Positions 1 through 8,794 of a stretch of DNA of 43,442 nucleotides are shown here, piece after piece. The stretch's first letter is position 1. Every line of letters starts with the position of its first letter. Location: positions 1-43,442 of the forward strand of contig DATKLX010000239.1 in the NCBI GenBank assembly GCA_035542155.1. The letters are read 5' to 3'. The translations under genes and the position numbers were made by a program. The stretch is from DATKLX01 sp035542155. GTDB lineage: Bacteria; Chloroflexota; Anaerolineae; Anaerolineales; Anaerolineaceae. The notes below the pieces were generated by a model. It was not told where the DNA came from. It made no database searches and saw only the letters and a list, made by a program, of their open reading frames with translations.

Positions 1-1
1 C

Positions 2-637
2 ATATTCCAGCAATACCTGGATGGGATTCGTAAGGAGGATCAACCCGAATGGGACCTGGCGACCCTCGAAAGCCTGCAGATGATTCCCAATTATTACTTG
101 CAGTATTTCTATTATCAGGATCAGAAGCTCAAAGCACAGCAAAAATGGCCTCCCTCTCGAGCAGAAGAGGTAATGATAATCGAGGAAGATCTCCTGCGCC
201 AGTATTCTGAACCCAATCGAACTGTTCCCCCTAAGGATCTCATGAAGCGGGGCGGCGCATACTATTCGACAGTTGCTACCCAATTGATCAACGCCCATCA
301 CAATGATCTGAACGAGATCCACGTGGTCAACACACGGCAGGATGGAGCAGTGAAAGGGATGCCAGCTATTTGGGTATTGGAGCTGCCATGCCTTGTCAAC
401 CAGGAGGGGATCCATCCGTTACCTGCTGAACCATTGCCTCCAGTTTGCGCGAAACTGGTCGCTCAAGTAAAATCGTATGAGTTGCTAACGGTCGAAGCGG
501 CCGTGCACGGAGACCGGAACGCAGCATATCAGGCGCTTCTTGCTCATCCTCTCGGACCTTCCGCGGATCACGTCCAAAGCGTGCTGGAGGATCTCCTCGA
601 GTCCAACCGAGAGTACTTGCCTCAATTCTGGAGTTGA
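2..637 (+). CDS. GH4-family glycosidase (6-phospho-glucosidase type), C-terminal part
   Basis: The reading frame is open from the window edge, so only about the last 211 residues are present and the true start lies upstream. The fragment resembles the C-terminal half of glycoside hydrolase family 4 enzymes: an aromatic NYYLQYFYY stretch, the KRGGAYYSTVA block and the VVNTRQDGAVKGMPA strand that precedes the oligomer-forming C-terminus. GH4 enzymes use NAD+ and a divalent metal to cleave alpha- or beta-glycosides, often 6-phosphorylated, by an oxidation-elimination route. The Rossmann fold and Cys/His metal site would be off-window, so substrate and anomer cannot be assigned. A BadF-type sugar kinase follows 49 bases later in the same direction, which fits a small carbohydrate-use cluster. 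Confidence 0.85.
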   Translation: MFQQYLDGIRKEDQPEWDLATLESLQMIPNYYLQYFYYQDQKLKAQQKWPPSRAEEVMIIEEDLLRQYSEPNRTVPPKDLMKRGGAYYSTVATQLINAHHNDLNEIHVVNTRQDGAVKGMPAIWVLELPCLVNQEGIHPLPAEPLPPVCAKLVAQVKSYELLTVEAAVHGDRNAAYQALLAHPLGPSADHVQSVLEDLLESNREYLPQFWS

Positions 638-686
638 GGAATAGGCTACGGTACTGAGCAAAGTGGTGAATTAATTCAATGAGTCT

Positions 687-1673
687 ATGACTGAGTTTTT
701 CCTTGGTGTCGATGTCGGCAGCTCAAAGACACATGCCATGATCGCGGACGAAAATGGCAAGGTGGTCGCTTTTGCGCAAGGTGGACCAGGAAACCCTGAA
801 AATACAGATTATCGGGATTTTACGTCCCTGCTTCAGGCTGTCGTTTGCCAGGCTTTAGAAGAGGCTGGATTTCAGAGAAACCTGATTGCCGGGGCAGGTT
901 TTGGCGTTTCAGGGTACGACTGGCCCTCACAAACCGAACCCACTCTCAATGCGATCCGCCAACTCGGTCTCATCGCTCCAATTGGCCTGGCTAACGATGC
1001 TATCATCGGTCTCCTGGCCGGTTCGGAGCGCGGTTGGGGCGTAGGGATTGTCGCCGGAACCGGATGCAACTGTTGGGGATGGGATCTGGACCGGCGAGTT
1101 GGACGGATGACCGGCTGCGGCGATTGGATGGGAGAAGCTGCCGGCGGTATGGATCTGGTGGTCCGAGCGATCCGGGCAATCGCCCTGAACTGGACCCGGC
1201 GCGGCCCAGAAACCACACTTACAGACGCCTTCACTCATTTGACCGGTGCAAAAGATCCGTCGGATTTCCTGGAAGGGGTTGCTTTAGAACGATACCGGTT
1301 GAATCAAACGCATGCAACCCTGGTCTTTCGGGCTGCTGAAAAAGGCGACCAGGTGGCCCTTCAAATTATCGAAGATATGACCGCAGTTCTTGGGGATATG
1401 GCCCTGGGCGTTATCCGCCAGCTAGATCTGGCCGGCCAGGAGTTTGATGTCGTGTTCATCGGGGGACTGTTCAAAGCCGGCGTATTGATGACATCGCCGG
1501 TGGAACGCATCATTCGGGCTGAAGCGCCAGGCGCACAATTCATCCTGCTGGAGATTCCCCCAGCCGTTGGGGGCATCCTTTTAGCAATGGAGCAGGCCGG
1601 GCTGGATACCCAATCAATCCACCCGTCCCTGGTGCGGTCAGCAGGCGTTTATATCGAATTATCCCAGGCTTAG
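687..1673 (+). CDS. BadF/BadG/BcrA/BcrD-family ATPase, probable N-acetylglucosamine-type kinase
   Basis: This 328-residue protein belongs to the ASKHA (actin-like ATPase/sugar kinase) fold. Phosphate-1 motif GVDVGSSKT is at residues 7-15, the GIVAGTGCNCWG phosphate-2 segment near residues 122-133, and the VVFIGGLF adenosine-type motif near 257-264. Length and motifs match the BadF/BadG family members annotated as N-acetylglucosamine or glucosamine kinases, which phosphorylate sugars with ATP in the cytoplasm. An earlier ATG at 679 hits a stop within three codons, so the ATG at 687 is the usable start, although its ribosome binding site is weak. It follows the GH4 gene and probably works with it in sugar salvage. 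The exact sugar is not determinable. Confidence 0.8.
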   Translation: MTEFFLGVDVGSSKTHAMIADENGKVVAFAQGGPGNPENTDYRDFTSLLQAVVCQALEEAGFQRNLIAGAGFGVSGYDWPSQTEPTLNAIRQLGLIAPIGLANDAIIGLLAGSERGWGVGIVAGTGCNCWGWDLDRRVGRMTGCGDWMGEAAGGMDLVVRAIRAIALNWTRRGPETTLTDAFTHLTGAKDPSDFLEGVALERYRLNQTHATLVFRAAEKGDQVALQIIEDMTAVLGDMALGVIRQLDLAGQEFDVVFIGGLFKAGVLMTSPVERIIRAEAPGAQFILLEIPPAVGGILLAMEQAGLDTQSIHPSLVRSAGVYIELSQA

Positions 1674-1709
1674 AGCGTTGCCTTCGAGCCGGGCTTGAAT
1701 TTAAAGAAT

Positions 1710-3746
1710 ATGCCCAATCGTTTATCTGTAGAAACCTCTCCGTATTTATTGCAACATGCTGAAAATCCCGTCGATTGGTATCCTTGGGGAGCGGAAGCAA
1801 TCGAAAAAGCCAGGCAGGAAGATAAACCTATCTTCTTAAGCATCGGTTACGCAGCTTGTCACTGGTGCCACGTAATGGCTCACGAGTCATTTGAAGATCC
1901 AAAGATCGCGGGGTTAATGAATGAGCACTTCATCAACATCAAGGTAGACCGTGAAGAACGGCCAGACATTGATAGCATCTATATGGGGGCTGTCGTTGCC
2001 ATGACAGGCCAGGGAGGCTGGCCGATGAGCCTGTTCTTGACCCCAAATGGAAAACCATTTTATGCTGGGACGTATTTTCCACCAGTCCCGAGGTATGGAA
2101 TGCCATCCTTCCGCCAGGTGCTTGAAGGGACCATCGGCGCCTGGAATGGAGATCGCGGGCAGGTAGATGATATCAGTCAAAAAGTGTCAGATCATCTGCA
2201 ACAGGCCAGCCGGCTCGCCCTGAAAGGCGAAATCATCCAAAAAGATTTGCTCCAGAAGGTTAACCAAACCCTTAACCGGGAATATGATTGGCAAAACGGA
2301 GGATGGGGAGGGGCTCCAAAATTTCCCCAGCCCATGGTCATTGAATTTCTTCTCGCGCAGGCAACCCGTGGAGATGAAATCGCTTTAAATGTGGCAGTGG
2401 ATATCCTGACAAAAATGGCCCGTGGAGGTATGTATGACCTAGTTGGCGGCGGCTTTCATCGCTATAGCACCGATTCTCGATGGCTGGTGCCGCACTTCGA
2501 GAAGATGCTCTACGACAATGCACAACTGGCTCTTGCCTATCTTCATGCATACCTGATCACGAGAGAGGATCGATTCCGCCAGGTTTGTGAGGAGACACTT
2601 GATTTTGTTCGCCGCGAGATGATCCATCCGGATGGTGGATTTTTCAGCAGCCTCGACGCGGATTCTGAGGGCGAGGAAGGTAAGTTTTATACCTGGTCAT
2701 ACAAACAAATCGAAGAGCTTTTCACGGATAGTCTTGATTTTCAAGTAGCAAAAATTGCATTTGGGCTGAATCCTTCCGGGAATTTCGAAGGAAAAATTGT
2801 GTTTCAGAAAGCTGTCTCGGATGATGAAATCACTAAAATTGCAGGCATTCCGGTCGATGAGGTGCGGATCCGGCTTAAGAAAATCAAGGAGTTACTGATC
2901 GTAAGACGAGGAGAGCGTATCCGGCCTGGAACGGATGACAAAGTACTTCTTTCCTGGAATGCTCTTGCCTTGCGAGCTTTTGCGGAGGCAGGACGCTATC
3001 TCGCCAGACAGGAATACCTGGAAGTAGCTATACGAAATGCTGAATTCTTGCTTTCTGAGCTATTTCTGGATGGGAAGCTGATGCGGGCCTGGAGAGGTGG
3101 GAAGGCACGCCAGCAAGCTTTCCTCGAGGATCACGCGGCATTGGCGATCGGTATTTTCAGTCTTTACCAGGCTGATCCTAATCCAAAATGGTTTCAAATA
3201 GCCCAGGAGCTCATTAACCAGATCAGGCAGAATTTTCAAGATCCGGCAGGCGGTTTCTTCGATACTCATGCGGCGCAAGACCCTCTTTTGGTCCGGCCCA
3301 AAGATATTCAGGACAATGCGACTCCCTCCGGAAATTCACTTGCGGCGTTAGCTCTCATACTGTCATCCGAGTTTTCAGGTGGTATGGAGCTCAGGAAACA
3401 GGCGGAAGAGATGCTTGGCGCTGTCCAAAATGTCCTGGTTCAATATCCGGCAGCGTTTGGGAATTGGTTAAATGCACTGGACCTGGCGATTGGTCCTGTC
3501 CAGCAGGTAGCAGTCGTTGGCGATCCGGCAGACCCGGGATATGATCATTTAGTCCAAGCACTCAACCAAACGTATCGTCCCCGTTGCATTGTCGCCTTTT
3601 CCAGAGTCACCCCTGAAGCAAATGCTCCCCTCATCTTGCAAAATCGGCCCCTCCGCAATGGACATGCAACAGCATATGTTTGTCAAGAGTTTGTCTGCTT
3701 GCTGCCAGTAAACTCGTCGGATGAAATGATCAGCCAGTTGAAGTGA
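1710..3746 (+). CDS. YyaL/SPATA20-like thioredoxin-domain protein (DUF255)
   Basis: The product is about 678 residues. An N-terminal thioredoxin-like domain begins NRLSVETSPYLLQHAENPV and carries the redox CHWCHV motif; it is followed by a long alpha/alpha-barrel-like region of the six-hairpin glycosidase type (motifs GGFHRYSTD, WLVPHFEKMLYDN and FFSSLDADSEG). This is the typical layout and length of the YyaL/spermatogenesis-associated protein 20 family, whose biochemical role is not settled. The ATG at 1710 starts right at the conserved N-terminus; a TTG at 1695 in the same frame would add five residues. The 3' end overlaps the convergent hydrolase gene by 17 bases. Confidence 0.88.
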   Translation: MPNRLSVETSPYLLQHAENPVDWYPWGAEAIEKARQEDKPIFLSIGYAACHWCHVMAHESFEDPKIAGLMNEHFINIKVDREERPDIDSIYMGAVVAMTGQGGWPMSLFLTPNGKPFYAGTYFPPVPRYGMPSFRQVLEGTIGAWNGDRGQVDDISQKVSDHLQQASRLALKGEIIQKDLLQKVNQTLNREYDWQNGGWGGAPKFPQPMVIEFLLAQATRGDEIALNVAVDILTKMARGGMYDLVGGGFHRYSTDSRWLVPHFEKMLYDNAQLALAYLHAYLITREDRFRQVCEETLDFVRREMIHPDGGFFSSLDADSEGEEGKFYTWSYKQIEELFTDSLDFQVAKIAFGLNPSGNFEGKIVFQKAVSDDEITKIAGIPVDEVRIRLKKIKELLIVRRGERIRPGTDDKVLLSWNALALRAFAEAGRYLARQEYLEVAIRNAEFLLSELFLDGKLMRAWRGGKARQQAFLEDHAALAIGIFSLYQADPNPKWFQIAQELINQIRQNFQDPAGGFFDTHAAQDPLLVRPKDIQDNATPSGNSLAALALILSSEFSGGMELRKQAEEMLGAVQNVLVQYPAAFGNWLNALDLAIGPVQQVAVVGDPADPGYDHLVQALNQTYRPRCIVAFSRVTPEANAPLILQNRPLRNGHATAYVCQEFVCLLPVNSSDEMISQLK

Positions 3747-4557
3747 GTGGTTCCTGTAGAAACTCGAGTAAAACGCGGTTGAAGATTGACGGTTGATCGA
3801 CGATGACGGCATGCCCTCCCTGGGGAATGACTACCTGGCGTGCTTTCGGAATTCGTTCAACCAACTGGCGTTGGATTTTGACCGGAATAGTGGTGTCACA
3901 TTCACCGCTAATAACGAGCACAGCCTTCTTGATGGAGGTCAGGCGGCGGGTGGAATCGAAAAGAGCCAGCGAGCGCATCGCCGATCGATATACCCGAGGA
4001 TCGGATTTCAGAATTTGATCTACCAGAATGTAGCGGAGCATTTCCTGACCTGGATCAGGAAATATCCGCTTCGCCACGTATGGCGCTTGCGCCGCCACGC
4101 CCCGAGCGCTAACCAGAACCGCCCGGTGAAGAAAATACAGCCATCCCTTGATTGAATCCGGTCGAAACCGGGCAAAGGTATTTACCAGGACCAGCCTATC
4201 AACCAGAGCCGGATGGTCTATTCCCATCTGAAGGGCAATCACTCCGCCCATTGAAATCCCAACAACGGCTACTGGCTGATCAACCAGGTTTTTCATCATC
4301 TGGGCCAGAATATCCGCTACCCCGCGAATTGACCAGGTTGGGCTGTTGTACTTCGAATTTCCAAACCCGGGTAAATCTGGCGCGATAATCCGCATTCCAG
4401 CCGTTTGTAGAGCCTCAATCTGTAGCTGCCAGGAGGCCCCGGTCGCGCCAAGCCCGTGAAGCAGTAAAACCGCTTCTTTTTGTTGAGGGGAGATGTCCAG
4501 ATAATTCAAGCAATCGGAGGAATTCTTTCGATCTGGAGATATTTGCACAATTGGCAT
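3730..4557 (-). CDS. alpha/beta hydrolase
   Basis: A 275-residue alpha/beta hydrolase fold protein. It has the HGLGATGASW oxyanion-hole loop, the nucleophile elbow GISMGG with the catalytic Ser, a late Asp in SGECDTTIP and a terminal catalytic His in PQGGHAVIVDQP. Related proteins are esterases, haloperoxidase-like enzymes or C-C bond hydrolases, and the substrate cannot be read from the sequence. The frame extends further upstream into moaA, but the ATG at 4557 lies 13 bases past the moaA stop and begins the recognisable domain, so it is preferred. It is probably co-transcribed with moaA. The two need not be functionally related. Confidence 0.85.
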   Translation of the reverse strand: MPIVQISPDRKNSSDCLNYLDISPQQKEAVLLLHGLGATGASWQLQIEALQTAGMRIIAPDLPGFGNSKYNSPTWSIRGVADILAQMMKNLVDQPVAVVGISMGGVIALQMGIDHPALVDRLVLVNTFARFRPDSIKGWLYFLHRAVLVSARGVAAQAPYVAKRIFPDPGQEMLRYILVDQILKSDPRVYRSAMRSLALFDSTRRLTSIKKAVLVISGECDTTIPVKIQRQLVERIPKARQVVIPQGGHAVIVDQPSIFNRVLLEFLQEPLTSTG

Positions 4558-4570
4558 ATTTCCGAGCCGC

Positions 4571-5560
4571 TTACCCCCCAATTTCTGCCATTTTTCGATT
4601 GGATTGAAGGTTTCCGGTAGACAACAAATGGCCTTCAGGCTTTCGAGCAACTGCCTGCAGGAAATAAGGGCGTATATCTTCACCCGCCCTTAAGACATCC
4701 CGGATCGGAATTTCAATATTATTGAGCAGGCAGGATCGCAAGCTGCCATCCGCGGTCAAGCGCAGGCGGTTGCAGGTTTGGCAAAAATGCTCTCCAAGTG
4801 GAGAGATAAAACCAATTGTCCCTTTTCCGCCTGGAATACGGTAAACCCTGGCTGGTCCATTACCGTTCGATTCAAACATTTCCATCAAATTGAGCGCGGC
4901 AAGCCTATCCCGCATTTCCTGAATGGAGACATAGCGCTCACCTTCCTTCGGAAAATCCGCGCCCCAATCCTGGCTGTTTTCGAGAGGCATTAATTCAATA
5001 AAACGAACCTGCCAATCATGGTCCATGGTCAGTAAAGCGTGAGATTCTAATTCGTCATCGTTCACGCCGCGGATCATGATGGAATTAATTTTAATTGGGC
5101 TCATACCGGCGTCCTGGGCAGCCTTGATCCCCCGGAGGACCTGGGCCAAGGATCCACCCCGGGTTAGGCGGCTAAAACGAGCTTCATTCAACGTATCCAG
5201 GCTAATGTTGACCCGTCTCAACCCGGCTGTAGCCAATGCGCCCGCCTGTTCGGCGAGCAGAAATGCGTTGGTGGTCAGACTGATATCTTCGATGCCAGGT
5301 AAAGCAGCTATCAAACCGATCAGGTCAGATAAGTTTTTGCGTACCAGCGGTTCTCCACCGGTTAAACGGATTCGATGAATGCCCAATTCAGAAGCTATAC
5401 GCACTATTTCTGTGATCTCTTCATAGCGAAGGATCTCTGTATGAAGTTTTCCTGGTATTCCTTCTGCCGGCATACAATAAACGCAGCGAAAGTTACAGCG
5501 ATCGGTCACCGAAATCCGCAAATAATTGATCACCCGCCCATAACGATCAACCAGTTCCAA
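4571..5560 (-). CDS. moaA: GTP 3',8-cyclase MoaA (molybdenum cofactor biosynthesis)
   Basis: A radical SAM enzyme of 329 residues that makes the first molybdopterin intermediate from GTP. The SAM cluster motif CNFRCVYC (Cys22, Cys26, Cys29) is present, followed by the GGEP SAM-binding motif. A second C-terminal cluster (CQTCNRLRLTADGSLRSC) is characteristic of MoaA, and the protein ends in the conserved Gly-Gly tail needed for activity. Translation starts at a TTG; a strong purine-rich binding site (GGAGGAGG) 8-10 bases upstream fixes this choice. No other molybdenum cofactor genes are visible nearby. The alpha/beta hydrolase gene follows in the same transcript. Confidence 0.95.
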   Translation of the reverse strand: MELVDRYGRVINYLRISVTDRCNFRCVYCMPAEGIPGKLHTEILRYEEITEIVRIASELGIHRIRLTGGEPLVRKNLSDLIGLIAALPGIEDISLTTNAFLLAEQAGALATAGLRRVNISLDTLNEARFSRLTRGGSLAQVLRGIKAAQDAGMSPIKINSIMIRGVNDDELESHALLTMDHDWQVRFIELMPLENSQDWGADFPKEGERYVSIQEMRDRLAALNLMEMFESNGNGPARVYRIPGGKGTIGFISPLGEHFCQTCNRLRLTADGSLRSCLLNNIEIPIRDVLRAGEDIRPYFLQAVARKPEGHLLSTGNLQSNRKMAEIGG

Positions 5561-5688
5561 AATCCAAACCTCCTCCTCATAGTCCCATTCCCGTGATCCA
5601 GGTACGGTTTTGTTGTACCACAGATTAAACCGGGCTGGAACAGCTATACGTCCTCTTTCTGGGTGAGATGTGTAATCTTCGTTGAGTC

Positions 5689-5717
5689 TGGACGAAAAAG
5701 AGGAAGACGGCTATAAT
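5689..5717 (+). promoter_or_regulatory. probable promoter of the L25 gene
   Basis: A TGGACG -35 and a perfect TATAAT -10 (5712-5717) are separated by exactly 17 bases. A start near 5724 would give a leader of about 100 bases before the L25 ATG, long enough for autogenous control. The -35 matches consensus at four of six positions only. Confidence 0.5.
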
Positions 5718-5826
5718 CCTCACCCGCTGGGATGTACTATCAGTATCCAATCGAAGCAGACGTGTACTTATTAATCGAGCGAAGGTAACTCCGGGCCGGG
5801 GTGAGAGGCGCTCAAAGGAAGGAAAA

Positions 5827-6474
5827 ATGGAAAAGGTTGTCTTAAAGGCCGATCACCGCTCAGTGACCGGTAAAAAAGTTGGGGTGTTGCGCCGCCAGGG
5901 TATGCTCCCTGGGGTCCTGTACGGACATAATGTGAAACCTACTCCCATCGTTATGAATCTGCGCGAAGCCACGAAGATTCTGTCCGGACTGACCGCTTCA
6001 AGTCTGATCACAATTGCGCTTGATGGAAAAGAGCAGGCTGCCCTCGTGCGAGAAAAGCAGAAAAACTATATTCGAGGAGAGCTACTCCATGTTGATTTCC
6101 AGGTAGTTTCGCTTACAGAGAAAATCCGGGCGAAGGTTGCCATTGAGCTGACCAGTGAAGCTCCGGCAGTGAAGGATTTTAATGGGATTGTCGTTACCGG
6201 CGTAAACGAACTGGAAGTCGAAAGCTACCCACAGGATCTTCCTCAACGCTTTATCGTTGACATCTCGAATCTGGCCAAAATTGGGGATGGAGTTTACGTT
6301 CGCGATATCCCAGTTTCCAATAAAGTTGAGGTACTGGACAGCCCTGACGAGATGGTTGTTCTGATCACTGCCGCAACGGAGGAAGAAGAAGTACCGGTTG
6401 AAGCGGCTGTGGAAGAACCTGAAGTGATCGAGAAGGGTAAGAAAGAAGAAGGGGAAGAGGAGAGCGCAGAATAA
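5827..6474 (+). CDS. rplY: 50S ribosomal protein L25, long TL5/Ctc form
   Basis: A 215-residue 5S-rRNA-binding ribosomal protein of the long bacterial form. The N-terminal L25 domain (about residues 1-90) contains the RRQGMLPGVLYG block typical of the family, followed by the C-terminal Ctc/TL5 beta domain (about 95-185) and an acidic Glu/Lys-rich tail (about 180-215). It binds 5S rRNA in the large subunit's central protuberance. The ATG is preceded by AAGGAAGG about five bases upstream. The gene is monocistronic, with its own promoter and a strong terminator. The tail makes it longer than the compact E. coli protein but is usual for this form. Confidence 0.95.
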   Translation: MEKVVLKADHRSVTGKKVGVLRRQGMLPGVLYGHNVKPTPIVMNLREATKILSGLTASSLITIALDGKEQAALVREKQKNYIRGELLHVDFQVVSLTEKIRAKVAIELTSEAPAVKDFNGIVVTGVNELEVESYPQDLPQRFIVDISNLAKIGDGVYVRDIPVSNKVEVLDSPDEMVVLITAATEEEEVPVEAAVEEPEVIEKGKKEEGEEESAE

Positions 6475-6502
6475 CCCTCAGCCATTTTTCCAGAACGAAA
6501 TT

Positions 6503-6541
6503 ACTCACCCCGAGGAGAATATTATCGGGGTGAGTATTTTT
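6503..6541 (+). terminator. rho-independent terminator of the L25 gene
   Basis: An 11-bp perfect stem (ACTCACCCCGA at 6503-6513 with TCGGGGTGAGT at 6525-6535) closes an 11-base loop and is followed by ATTTTTCTT. It lies 28 bases past the L25 stop and between convergent genes. Confidence 0.9.
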
Positions 6542-6593
6542 CTTGCGAATCGATTTTCGCTTTTTTCCTGGAAAGGATGGGCAGCGTCAATGT

Positions 6594-7241
6594 TTAGCGA
6601 GCTGGTAGATTTAGATGAAGAGCTATGAGAAGATTTACTGAAATTCTTGCGGACACCCCCCAAAGAATTTCTCCTTCATATTGGTCAAAGAAGATCACCA
6701 GATGAGGAACGGGATCATTTTCTGAACGATAAAAAATTCGCTCTTCATAATGGTCTGGATCAGCGAGCCAGCGAAGGGGGATCGAAAAAATTCGGCTGAC
6801 CTCGTCATTAGAAATTATGAACGGATAAGGCCATGGGATCACTCCAACGACTGGCGTGATCAGGTATCCTGTGCCGGTTATTAACGCATCAAGCCGGCCA
6901 AGAATGCGGACATCACTGGCTTTCAAGCCTATCTCTTCAAACGTTTCGCGAAGCGCTGTATTCTCAGGGCTGGCATCTTCATTTTCGGTCGATCCTCCCG
7001 GGAAAGCCACCTGACCTTTGTGATCCTGGACCGAATCAGTCCGGCGGGTCAACAGGATATGCCATTCACCGCCGCTGGAAAAAAGGGGGATCAACACAGC
7101 TGCCTGACGAGAACCCATCCTATCGGGGTGGATATCGGTGACAAGATTAATCTCACTTTGAACTGAACGAGCCCTGGATTCCAACAAGGCTCGAATATCC
7201 TCTTCACTCAGATCGAAATTACCTTGAGATAATGATTTCAA
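6594..7241 (-). CDS. Nudix hydrolase, CoA pyrophosphatase (NudL) type
   Basis: A 215-residue Nudix hydrolase. The NuCoA signature LLTRRTDSVQDHKGQVAFPGG-like segment runs directly into a Nudix box with RETFEEIGL. Together these mark enzymes that cleave coenzyme A or its derivatives to phosphopantetheine and 3',5'-ADP; the spacing between the GG and RE parts of the box is typical of that subgroup. The chosen start is the TTG at 7241, whose last two bases overlap the TGA of the upstream gene (TTGA) and which has a GGGGAG binding site at a suitable distance. Longer upstream starts would overlap the zinc-ribbon gene by 46 bases. It is the third gene of the trmI operon. Confidence 0.88.
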   Translation of the reverse strand: MKSLSQGNFDLSEEDIRALLESRARSVQSEINLVTDIHPDRMGSRQAAVLIPLFSSGGEWHILLTRRTDSVQDHKGQVAFPGGSTENEDASPENTALRETFEEIGLKASDVRILGRLDALITGTGYLITPVVGVIPWPYPFIISNDEVSRIFSIPLRWLADPDHYEERIFYRSENDPVPHLVIFFDQYEGEILWGVSARISVNLLIALHLNLPAR

Positions 7242-7831
7242 CCGCCCTCTCCCCCACGAATAGGTGACCCACAATAAGGGCATTCTGCAGTGTTCTGATC
7301 AAGCCATTCAACCTCATTGGGTATTAACGTTCCACCACATAAAAGGCACTTCAAGGGTAGCCTCGGGCGGGTTGGATCCACCTCAATGGAAGACCTGCCG
7401 AAAGCCTGGATGCTGCCATTCAAGGACACATCCAGCCAGTTTGTCACAAGCTGAGCCTCGTTGCGGCGATCTCGGTAATTTAGTTCCGATACGATCCGGT
7501 TTCCGACCTGAATGATCATATGCATGCGGCCAGCTTTAGCAAGAATAGACAGGCCCTGCTTGATGCAGTCCATCGCAAGCCCGGTTTGGTCAGCCTGGAT
7601 ATAAGATCTTCCCGATTGGAGGAAAAGGTAACCAGACCGTATCTGTTTTTGTTCTAAGGTTTTTTCACTCAGTACTTCGTAAATTTGAGCGGCTTCGAGA
7701 AAATTACTCAGCTCCTGTTCGCGGTTTGCCCGGTTGAGCAATTCCAGTTCAGATAAACCTGCCAGGTGCCTGGGTAAACGTCGTCCTCTGCCAAACAATC
7801 CCAGATCTAAGAAAGGTCTATGTCTCCACAA
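7238..7831 (-). CDS. uncharacterised protein with C-terminal zinc ribbon
   Basis: I do not recognise this 197-residue protein. The middle (about residues 25-150) is helical with repeated short-helix character (NRANREQELSNFLEAAQIY, then SGYLFLQSGRSYIQADQ), suggestive of TPR-like packing. The C-terminus holds a rubredoxin-like zinc ribbon: CLLCGG, then CPYCGSPI about 20 residues later. The TTG at 7831 is chosen because AAGGAG sits six bases upstream; it overlaps the end of trmI by 14 bases. The gene is translationally coupled to both neighbours (tRNA methyltransferase before, Nudix hydrolase after). A role linked to RNA or nucleotide metabolism is possible but only by context. Confidence 0.75.
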   Translation of the reverse strand: MWRHRPFLDLGLFGRGRRLPRHLAGLSELELLNRANREQELSNFLEAAQIYEVLSEKTLEQKQIRSGYLFLQSGRSYIQADQTGLAMDCIKQGLSILAKAGRMHMIIQVGNRIVSELNYRDRRNEAQLVTNWLDVSLNGSIQAFGRSSIEVDPTRPRLPLKCLLCGGTLIPNEVEWLDQNTAECPYCGSPIRGGEGG

Positions 7832-8711
7832 TGTGATCTCCTTGATCCCTGACGTATTCCGATATTTCCAGGACGGCACCTTCTTCAATTTCTGCCAACA
7901 ATTCACGATTACTTTCCTCTGGGGAAAGTATCACCGGTCTGGCGAAAATCAAATAACCGGTGTGAGCGACCATCCGGTCAACCGGTCGAATTCTATCTGG
8001 CTCGGGTTTATAATAACGAAGAAGCGTTTCGCAGACATCGATAAATGCAAACTGGTTACGGCGCAGAGCAGAAATCAGATACGCTACCTGGTTCATCGTG
8101 GGGAGAATGGAGCCAAAAAACCCACCAGGTTTTAACGCGCCACGCACCTGGTCGATATAATCATATGGATTAGGTACATCCAGGAAAAGGGCATCCACCT
8201 CCGTCTCCTCAAACCCCGCTGCGATATCACCTTCTTTAAATTCAACCCGGTCGGAAAGGCCAACCCGTTCAAGATTAGCTTTGGCGAGTTTTTGAATTTC
8301 TGGGCGAACTTCATAGGATGTTACCCTGCCAGTGGGTCCAACGATATACGCAAAAGCAGTGGTCAAAGAGCCAGAACCAGTACCTGCTTCGAGAACATGC
8401 TGGCCCGGACCGATACCCATCGACACCAGGATAAATCCAATATCCTTGGGATACAGAATTTGTGTGTTCCTGCGGGTAGATTGGAGCAGATTGCCCAGAG
8501 ATGGTTGGAAGACAAAAAAGGGACTGCCATTATGGCAAAAAATCTGGCTTCCCCATGGCTTACCAATGATTTCATCGTGCAGGATAACCCCGCGGTGAGA
8601 TTGAAATGTCGTTCCGGCAACCAGGCGGATAATGTAATGCTTATGATTTAACCCTACAAGCTGGGCGAGATCTCCTTCGCGCGCCGTGGGACCGTAAATA
8701 TTCCAGGTCAA
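7818..8711 (-). CDS. trmI: tRNA (adenine-N1)-methyltransferase TrmI
   Basis: A 297-residue class I SAM-dependent methyltransferase of the TrmI/Gcd14 family, which makes m1A58 in the tRNA T-loop. An N-terminal small beta domain (about 1-75) precedes the Rossmann domain, whose SAM-binding motif I reads VLEAGTGSGSLT. The family marker ILYPKDIGFIL comes just before it, and the catalytic-loop region LDVPNPYDY replaces a typical motif IV. The start is a TTG with CGGAG seven bases upstream. It heads the three-gene minus-strand cluster. The S9 peptidase gene ends 83 bases upstream in the same direction, so read-through is possible. Confidence 0.93.
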   Translation of the reverse strand: MTWNIYGPTAREGDLAQLVGLNHKHYIIRLVAGTTFQSHRGVILHDEIIGKPWGSQIFCHNGSPFFVFQPSLGNLLQSTRRNTQILYPKDIGFILVSMGIGPGQHVLEAGTGSGSLTTAFAYIVGPTGRVTSYEVRPEIQKLAKANLERVGLSDRVEFKEGDIAAGFEETEVDALFLDVPNPYDYIDQVRGALKPGGFFGSILPTMNQVAYLISALRRNQFAFIDVCETLLRYYKPEPDRIRPVDRMVAHTGYLIFARPVILSPEESNRELLAEIEEGAVLEISEYVRDQGDHIVET

Positions 8712-8794
8712 GTGACGCTCCGTCGTTGGGAAAGGATCCTTAATCCATAAAGGCGATGCAAAACGAGAGAAAATGGAACCAATTCGACCTTTCT

